Positions 58,838-64,000 of a DNA stretch of 64,000 nt are shown here, piece after piece. Positions within the stretch are counted from its first letter, which is position 1; the number at the start of each line of letters is the position of its first letter. Location of the stretch: contig NZ_CP047211.1 of NCBI RefSeq assembly GCF_030408795.1, positions 930,001 through 994,000 of the forward strand, given 5' to 3'. The notes under the pieces were generated by a model that worked only from the letters and a program-made list of their open reading frames with translations, was not told the DNA's origin and did no database searches. The translations under genes and the position numbers were made by a program. This DNA is from Corynebacterium hansenii (GTDB lineage Bacteria; Actinomycetota; Actinomycetes; Mycobacteriales; Mycobacteriaceae).

Positions 58838-60211
58838 TTACGCCTCCTTCTTCGCGGTGGCCGTCGTCGCGGCCCCGGTTGCCCCGGCGCTGGTCGTCCC
58901 AGCGCCGCTGCTTTGCGACGCCGCCGCCCCCGCCCCGGAATTCTCGTCCGGGCGGATGCCGTCCTCGCGCCAGTCCTCGGGCAGCATGTGGTCGAGCAGG
59001 TCGTCGACGCTGAGGGCGCCGAGCAGGTGCCCTTCGTCGTCGATGACGGGACCGCACACGAGGTTGTACGTGGCGAAGTACCGCGCCGCCGTTTCGTCGT
59101 CGTCCTCCGCGTACAGCGGCGGCAGGTCGGGATCGAGGATGCCGCCGATCTGGGTCGACGGCGGTTCGCGCAGCAGTTTCTGCAGGTGCACGCAGCCGAG
59201 GTAGCGGCCGGTGGGGGTGGCCGTCGGTGGGCGCACCACGAACACCATCGACGCCAGCGACGTCGGCAGCTCCGGGTCGCGGGCCCGCGCCAGCGCCTCC
59301 GCCACGGTCGTCGTCGGCTGCAGGATCAGGGGGTCGGAGGTCATCAGGCCGCCGACGGTGTCGGGCTCGAAGACCATCAGACGGCGCAGAGCCTGCGATT
59401 CCTCGGGATCCATCAGTTCCAGCAGCACGTCGGCGCGGTTCTCGTCGAGCTCGCCGAGCAGGTCGGCGGCATCGTCGGGGTCCATCTCCTCGAGGATGTC
59501 CGCGGCGCGCTCGATGGTCAGGTCCTCCAGGACTTCCGTCTGGTCGTCGTCGGGAAGCTCCTGGATGATGTCGGCCAGCAGTTCATCGTCGAGGGCCTCG
59601 GCGATGCGGCGCCGGCGGTCGGCGGCCATTTCGGCCATGGCCGCGGCGATGTCGGCGGGCCGCATCTCGTGGAATTCCGCGATCAGCTCGGCGTCGTGGT
59701 CGCTGGGTTCGGCACCGGCGCCGAGACCGTGCACGTGGTTCCACGGCGCGACCGCGACGTCGCGACGCCCGCGCAGGCCCCGTTTCGGCCCCAGCACCGC
59801 CACGCGCGTGAGCACCCAGTCCCGCGTGCGCGACCGCTCCATCTCCACGTCCGTCAGCTCCTGCGGCACGCCGTGGAGGTGTTCAAGGTCGGGGTCGTCG
59901 ATCTGCACTTTCGCGCCGACCAGGTCGCCGAGCACGGTCGATTCGCCGGGCCGCACCTTGAACTGGCGCAGCGACACGAGCCCGGAGTTGAGCAGGATCT
60001 CGTTCGGCTCGATCGCGGTGATGCGCCCCATGGGCACGAACACCCGCCGCTTGTCGGTCAGCTGCAGAACCAGCCCCAACGCCTGCGACGGCGCACCGGA
60101 GGGCCGCAGCCGCACGACCACGTCGCGGGCCCGGCCGATGGCGTCGCCATCCGGGTTGCGCACGATCATCCCCGACAGACGGCCCGCGTACACGCGGTCG
60201 ATGGAAGTCAT
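58838..60211 (-). CDS. MgtE N-terminal/CBS domain protein without channel domain
   Basis: A 457-aa soluble protein: PRC-barrel-like N-terminus (VYAGRLSGMIVRNPDGDAIG), a middle linker, the MgtE-N superhelix (HEMRPADIAAAMAEMAADRRR ... LPDDDQTEVLEDL ... MDPDDAADLLGELDENRADVLLELM; from about 175), two CBS domains (from about 270), and an Ala/Thr-rich tail. No TM segment follows, so it cannot be a Mg channel itself. It may be a Mg2+/nucleotide sensor for DUF1003 or CorA. TATCCT (minus, 60219-60224) lies 7 nt before the ATG. Confidence 0.88.
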   Translation of the reverse strand: MTSIDRVYAGRLSGMIVRNPDGDAIGRARDVVVRLRPSGAPSQALGLVLQLTDKRRVFVPMGRITAIEPNEILLNSGLVSLRQFKVRPGESTVLGDLVGAKVQIDDPDLEHLHGVPQELTDVEMERSRTRDWVLTRVAVLGPKRGLRGRRDVAVAPWNHVHGLGAGAEPSDHDAELIAEFHEMRPADIAAAMAEMAADRRRRIAEALDDELLADIIQELPDDDQTEVLEDLTIERAADILEEMDPDDAADLLGELDENRADVLLELMDPEESQALRRLMVFEPDTVGGLMTSDPLILQPTTTVAEALARARDPELPTSLASMVFVVRPPTATPTGRYLGCVHLQKLLREPPSTQIGGILDPDLPPLYAEDDDETAARYFATYNLVCGPVIDDEGHLLGALSVDDLLDHMLPEDWREDGIRPDENSGAGAAASQSSGAGTTSAGATGAATTATAKKEA

Positions 60212-60371
60212 GGTCCCCAGGATAACCGCCCCTCCGGATCACCCCTCCCGCTTGACGACGCCCACGCGGCCCGCCGTCCGCCCGACTGGAACAAAAGGGG
60301 CGCCGGCGCCGTTGAACGGGGAGAATGGGCGGGAACCGACCGCCGGACGATCACAGAGGAGCAGCACCGCC

Positions 60372-60854
60372 ATGGCCGAGGGACGCACCTACGGTAAACC
60401 CACCGCGACGCCGCCGGAGGGGTGGCCGATCGGGACGTTCACCACGTACGCCGAGGCCCAGGCCGCCGTCGACGAGCTGTCCGACCGCGACGAATTCCCG
60501 GTGTCCGACCTGACCATCGTCGGCGTCGACCTGATGCAGGTCGAGCGCGTGGTGGGCCGCCTGACGTGGGGCAAGGTGCTCGGCGGCGGTGCGCTGTACG
60601 GCGTGTGGATGGGCCTGTTCTTCGGCCTGCTGCTCGGCCTGTTCCAGGACAATTGGATCAGCCCGCTGATCACCGGCGTCGTCGTCGGCGCGGTCTTCGG
60701 CGTCATCCTCGCCGCCGTGCCGTACGCCATGCAGAACGGCAAGCGCGATTTCGCGTCGACCACGGAGATCGTCGCCCGGCGCTACGACGTACTGTGCAAC
60801 CCCCGCAACGCCGAAAAGGCCCGCGACCTGCTGGCGCAGCGCCGCCTGAGGTAG
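60372..60854 (+). CDS. General stress protein 17M-like membrane protein
   Basis: A 160-aa protein with the GSP17M domain (FTTYAEAQAAVDELSDRDEFP, near residue 20) and a glycine-rich double TM segment (GALYGVWMGLFFGLLLGL and SPLITGVVVGAVFGVILA). M. tuberculosis has a homologue in this neighbourhood (Rv1234). ATG 60372 is preceded by GAGGAG. It converges on corA with a 13-nt gap. Function unknown. Confidence 0.85.
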   Translation: MAEGRTYGKPTATPPEGWPIGTFTTYAEAQAAVDELSDRDEFPVSDLTIVGVDLMQVERVVGRLTWGKVLGGGALYGVWMGLFFGLLLGLFQDNWISPLITGVVVGAVFGVILAAVPYAMQNGKRDFASTTEIVARRYDVLCNPRNAEKARDLLAQRRLR

Positions 60855-60867
60855 CGGGTCACGGCGG

Positions 60868-61929
60868 TCACAGCCACTTGTTGCGGCGCAGCAGCCACAC
60901 CAGGAACGCCACCACGGCGCCCATGATGGCCAGCACCGCGAAGTACCCGTACTTCCAGTGCAGCTCGGGCATGTTGTCGAAGTTCATGCCGTAGATGCCG
61001 GCCAGCGCCGTGGGCACCGCCAGGATGGCGGCGTAGGCGGAGATGGTGCGCATGTCGGTGTTCTGCTGCAGCTGGATCTTCACGGCCGCGGCGTCGATCA
61101 GGGCGGACAGCCGCTCGTCGAAACCCTGCGCCATGTCGGCGGCGACGAGCTGGTGGTCCAGGACGTCGGAGAGGTAGCGGCGCACGGCCTTCGGCATCAG
61201 CTGGCCGCGCATGCCCATCAGCGTGCGCAGCGCCGTGGTCAGCGGGTCGATGGCGTGGCGCATCTCCAGAATCTCGCGCTTGAGAATGTAGATGTCCTCG
61301 ATTTCCGTGATGTACCCCGGTTCGAAGACCTCGTCCTCCATGTCCTCGACCAGATCCTCCAGCTGCTGGATGGTGCGCAGGTAGTCGTCGACCAGGAGGT
61401 CGGTGATCGCCCACAGCACGCCGGCGGGGCCGGGCTGGATCATCTCGGGATCCTTGGACACCCGCTCGCCGAGGATGCTCAGCTTCTCGCGGTTCATGCC
61501 CATGCGGATGGTGATGATGTAGTTGCGCCCCAGCACCATCAGCAGCTGGCCGGTGCTGATCTTCTCGTTCTCGTCCTCCGCCGTGCCCTCCGGGCTGTAG
61601 TGGACGGAGCGCAGGACGAACACCATGTGGTCGTCGTGGATCTCGACCTTCGGGCGCTGGCGCGGCGTCAGGGCGTCTTCGACGGTCAGCTCGTGGAGCC
61701 CGTATTCCTCCGCGATGGCGTCCATCTGGACCTCGTCGGGGCGCGACAGAGACAGCCACACGAAACCCTCGCCGCGGTTGCGGACCTCCTCCAGCGCGCT
61801 GCGGTGGTCGTATTCGCCGGGCAGGCGGTGGCCGTCGACGTAGACCCCGCAGTCCCGCATCGCGTCCGAGGTGGGCCGGAAGGCTTTGCGACGATTCGTC
61901 CGCGGGAGCTGTCGGGGGGACGAGGGCAC
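60868..61929 (-). CDS. corA: CorA-family magnesium/metal channel
   Basis: A 353-aa CorA: large N-terminal cytoplasmic domain, long stalk helix, TM1 ending in the selectivity motif YGMNF (GMN at 314-316), and TM2 with a basic C-terminal KWL. The periplasmic loop MPELHW follows GMN as in the Mg2+ type. GTG 61929 is preceded by GAAGGAGG. A dispersed 11-mer (61883) spells RRKAF in the variable N-terminus. Divergent from the lipoprotein gene at 61963. Confidence 0.92.
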   Translation of the reverse strand: MPSSPRQLPRTNRRKAFRPTSDAMRDCGVYVDGHRLPGEYDHRSALEEVRNRGEGFVWLSLSRPDEVQMDAIAEEYGLHELTVEDALTPRQRPKVEIHDDHMVFVLRSVHYSPEGTAEDENEKISTGQLLMVLGRNYIITIRMGMNREKLSILGERVSKDPEMIQPGPAGVLWAITDLLVDDYLRTIQQLEDLVEDMEDEVFEPGYITEIEDIYILKREILEMRHAIDPLTTALRTLMGMRGQLMPKAVRRYLSDVLDHQLVAADMAQGFDERLSALIDAAAVKIQLQQNTDMRTISAYAAILAVPTALAGIYGMNFDNMPELHWKYGYFAVLAIMGAVVAFLVWLLRRNKWL

Positions 61930-61962
61930 GGGAGCCTCCTTCGGGGGTAGTCTGGCGACGTT

Positions 61963-62928
61963 ATGCGAGTTGGCGTGCGCGGTGGCGCGGCCGGGGCCGG
62001 CCCGATGGATCAGGAGCGACGGATGGTGTCCAGGAACGACGCTGCGGAGGGTGCCGCGGGGGGTGCTTCGGGCGGCGACGGCGTCGTCCCCGGGGCTCCC
62101 CGCGCCGCCCTCGCTGCGAACGCGGTGGTCGGGCGCATCGGAAAAAGCTTACGTCGTATGCGGGATGCCCGCCGAACCGGCGGGAGGCGGGCGTCGTCAA
62201 GCAGGCGCGTCCCCGTGATCGCCGGCGCGCTGGCGGGGACGCTGGCGCTGACGGCCTGCGCGTCGCAGGACCCGGCGTTGCCGACGCCGTCGACGCAGCG
62301 TGAACCCGTATCGGTCGGCGCGGACGCGCGGATCGCGCAGCAGGCCGTGATGGCCGAGGTGTACGTCGGCGCGCTGGAACGGCGCGGCCGCGGGTCGTCG
62401 GGAGTCGTCGAGGTGCCGTCGGACGAGCGCATGCAGGCGGTGCAGTCGGGCACGGTGACGCTGTCGTTCGGCTGCACCGGCGAGCTGCTCGGCCTGATCG
62501 ACCCGGCCACCGCCCGCGAACTGGCGAAGGAGTACATCGCCGACGACGACCCCGGCAAGGCCATGTCCGCCGAGTGGCGCGACCGCGTGTACGGGGCGAT
62601 GTCGGCGGCGCTGCCCGGCGAGATCATGGCCACCGACCCGTCGAACGCGCAGGGCTGCGGCCGCGAGGATGGGTTGACCGAGGGGGAGCGGGCCCAGCTC
62701 GAGGCCGCCGCCGACGAGGATCCCGGCGCCGTGCTGCCGCAGCACATCGTGCCGTTCTATCTGAAGCCGGCGATGACGCGGGCCGACCGCGTCAACGTGC
62801 TCAACCGGGTGGCGGGGTCGCTGTCGACGAAGGAGCTCGAGGACCTCACGCGGCGCGTCCGCGAGGGCCGGGAGCCGAATGCCGTCGCCGCCGAATGGCT
62901 GGACACGTCGAGGTTCACGACGGGATAG
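61963..62928 (+). CDS. Putative lipoprotein
   Basis: Up to 321 aa; the start is uncertain. The lipobox LALTACAS (Cys near residue 99 from ATG 61963) is preceded by an Arg-rich segment, so a start near ATG 62158 (about 256 aa), giving a normal signal peptide, is more likely. The mature protein has a disulfide-capable Cys pair (FGCTGELL and QGCGRED) and helical C-terminus. No family recognised. A dispersed 11-mer (62192) lies in the n-region coding for RASSSRR. Confidence 0.65.
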   Translation: MRVGVRGGAAGAGPMDQERRMVSRNDAAEGAAGGASGGDGVVPGAPRAALAANAVVGRIGKSLRRMRDARRTGGRRASSSRRVPVIAGALAGTLALTACASQDPALPTPSTQREPVSVGADARIAQQAVMAEVYVGALERRGRGSSGVVEVPSDERMQAVQSGTVTLSFGCTGELLGLIDPATARELAKEYIADDDPGKAMSAEWRDRVYGAMSAALPGEIMATDPSNAQGCGREDGLTEGERAQLEAAADEDPGAVLPQHIVPFYLKPAMTRADRVNVLNRVAGSLSTKELEDLTRRVREGREPNAVAAEWLDTSRFTTG

Positions 62929-62970
62929 GCGCAGGTTGGAGCCGTCATCGGGGAACCTGCGCAGATGCGA

Positions 62971-63010
62971 AGGTGAACATGATAAGTGCTGCTCGGATTG
63001 ATGTTCGCCT
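62971..63010 (+). promoter_or_regulatory. Candidate ArsR-family operator
   Basis: AGGTGAACAT (62971-62980) and ATGTTCGCCT (63001-63010) are inverted copies with 9 of 10 matches and a 20-nt spacer. They contain the TGAACAT half-sites seen at SmtB/ArsR-type operators. The right arm ends 4 nt before the -10 TAATGT (63015-63020), which itself is 6 nt before the ATG. Confidence 0.6.
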
Positions 63011-63026
63011 GTGTTAATGTGTCGGC

Positions 63027-63446
63027 ATGAACAGCTACCCGCGTGCAGTCGACGAGCCGGCTGAAGACGTCGTCAAGGACGATCCCGCATATTGCGAGGA
63101 GTCGGGGCACGCGACGTCGCTGGAGCCGGACTCGCCGTACATCGACGTGGCGGTCGAGGTGTTCTCGATGCTGGCGGACATGACGCGCGTGAAGATCATC
63201 CTCGCGCTGCGCGACTCCGAGCTGCCCGTCGGCGAGCTGGCCGTGCGCGTGGGCAAGACGCCGACGAGCGTGTCGCAGCACCTGGCGAAGCTGCGGATGG
63301 CGCGGATGGTGCACGCGCGGCAGGAGGGGACGCGGGTGTTCTACTCGCTCGTCGACGAGCACGCCGCGACGCTGGTCGTGCAGGCGATCTACCAGGCCGA
63401 GCATGCGATCGAGGGGGATCCGCACCCGCCGCGCAGGTGGCGGTAG
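63027..63446 (+). CDS. ArsR/SmtB-family metal sensor
   Basis: A 139-aa winged-helix repressor: DMTRVKIILALRDSELPVGELA, recognition helix TPTSVSQHLAKLRMARMV, wing RQEGTRVFYSL. The N-terminal extension carries YCEESGH (C23, E24, H28), and the C-terminal helix HAATLVVQAIYQAEHAIEGDPH has His residues where SmtB-type zinc sites (alpha-5) occur. With a zinc CDF exporter next door, zinc-responsive derepression is likely. The mRNA is probably leaderless. Confidence 0.88.
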   Translation: MNSYPRAVDEPAEDVVKDDPAYCEESGHATSLEPDSPYIDVAVEVFSMLADMTRVKIILALRDSELPVGELAVRVGKTPTSVSQHLAKLRMARMVHARQEGTRVFYSLVDEHAATLVVQAIYQAEHAIEGDPHPPRRWR

Positions 63447-63479
63447 CGGGGCGCGGTTTGCGCTGATTTCGCGGACTTT

Positions 63480-63520
63480 CCCGCCCGGCGCCCTTCGGGG
63501 TTGCCGGGCGGGCTTCTTTT
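63480..63520 (+). terminator. Intrinsic terminator between arsR and the CDF gene
   Basis: CCCGCCCGGC (63480-63489) and GCCGGGCGGG (63503-63512) form a perfect 10-bp stem, followed by CTTCTTTT. Confidence 0.8.
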
Positions 63521-63536
63521 GGTCCACAATATGCGC

Positions 63537-64000
63537 ATGAATGCAGGTATGCAGGGAATGGGAGATGCGGGGCGGCGCTCGCATGGTCGCGGCCATGGAC
63601 ATGACCACGATCGCGACCATTCCCACGAGCACGGCCATTCCCACTCGCACGAGCACGGTCACTCCCACCCGCACGACCACGACCATTCCCACGGCGGCGT
63701 CCTGCATGCGCTGAAGCACTTCTTCGTTCCGCACAGCCACGACGTGGGCGACCGCATCGACGACGCCCTCGAGGCCTCCGAAGCCGGCATTCGCGCGACG
63801 AAGATCGGTCTGATCGGCCTCGGCGTGACGGCGGCGCTGCAGATGATCATCTTCGCGTTCTCGGGTTCCGTCGCGCTGCTGGCGGACACGATCCACAACG
63901 TCGCCGACGCCTCGACGTCGTTGCCGCTGTGGTTGGCGTTCATCGTCGGCAAGCGTCTGCCCACCAAGCGGTTCTCCTTCGGCTACGGCCGGGCCGAGGA
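63537..64000 (+). CDS. Cation diffusion facilitator (zinc exporter), 3' end outside window
   Basis: The frame is open to the window end, so only about 154 residues are visible. The N-terminus (residues about 15-52) is a His/Asp run (HGHDHDRDHSHEHGHSHSH and more), a cytoplasmic metal-capturing tail. TM1 is IGLIGLGVTAALQMIIF; TM2 holds LADTIHNVADA, whose HxxxD (H-NVA-D) is the zinc-type site of CDF antiporters, and KRFSFGYGRAE is the conserved following loop. ATG 63537 or 63531 (same frame). It has a CACAAT -10-like element and is separated from arsR by a terminator, so it has its own promoter. Confidence 0.88.
   Translation, partial: MNAGMQGMGDAGRRSHGRGHGHDHDRDHSHEHGHSHSHEHGHSHPHDHDHSHGGVLHALKHFFVPHSHDVGDRIDDALEASEAGIRATKIGLIGLGVTAALQMIIFAFSGSVALLADTIHNVADASTSLPLWLAFIVGKRLPTKRFSFGYGRAE

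Overview
The window is about 70% GC, nearly every gap is short, and its gene order is that of the Corynebacteriales backbone. The runs typA-lpqW-mshB-fdxC-dapC, dapD/dapE-LOG-folP2-gpgS-DUF3117-glgA/glgC and sigE-rseA-htrA-tatB-mrp-DUF1003-MgtE_N-corA follow the order of the corresponding Mycobacterium tuberculosis genes (about Rv1165 to Rv1239). Mycothiol synthesis (mshB), a GlgA/GlgC pair and two dapD-type genes point to a high-GC Corynebacterium or close relative. That is inference from synteny and gene content; the species cannot be named from the sequence.

Layout. 1-0.8 kb: 3' part of a YdcF-type gene. 0.9-11.8 kb: a full fatty-acid oxidation block (two acyl-CoA dehydrogenases, thiolase, FadB-type fusion, nitronate-monooxygenase-like flavoprotein, enoyl-CoA isomerase-like protein, acyl-CoA ligase, GntR/FCD regulator). 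11.9-19 kb: Sir2 deacylase, EamA exporter, a CsoR/CstR-type regulator, SUFU-like, DUF402, a Cys-rich mini-protein, a Tat-exported protein and a polytopic membrane protein; two of these genes carry CsoR-type operators. 19-27 kb: typA to dapC. 27-33 kb: a DUF559-type protein, an HTH/membrane-protein pair, a pseudouridine synthase and a cutinase. 32-42.7 kb: lysine/DAP genes, a permease, folP2 and gpgS. 42.7-43.6 kb: gene-free, repeat-rich. 43.6-49.4 kb: GH32 glycosidase, acetolactate decarboxylase, DCC protein, glgA and glgC. 49.7-62.9 kb: PfpI, S66 peptidase, O-methyltransferase, the envelope-stress block (sigE-rseA-htrA-tatB), flavoprotein, Mrp, and Mg-related proteins. 63-64 kb: ArsR regulator and a zinc CDF exporter cut by the window end.

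The strongest unexplained signal is not a gene. An 11-mer, GCTT(TA/GA/TG)CGACG, occurs at least 24 times on both strands from 8.8 to 62.2 kb, where about 0.1 copy would be expected by a rough base-composition estimate. It sits in gaps, across stop codons and inside genes, where it is often spelled with codons that are rare at this GC content. It looks like a dispersed recognition sequence (uptake, recombination or nucleoid-protein site). Second is a small putative sulfur/metal-responsive regulon: a CsoR-family protein lacking the copper-site His, with two near-identical 16-bp operators. Third is a nested repeat array at 43.0-43.6 kb that supplies the C-terminus of the GH32 gene. At least 18 genes also show a -10-like hexamer 6-8 nt before the start codon, the signature of leaderless transcripts. 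No tRNA, rRNA, CRISPR array, insertion sequence or replication origin was seen.
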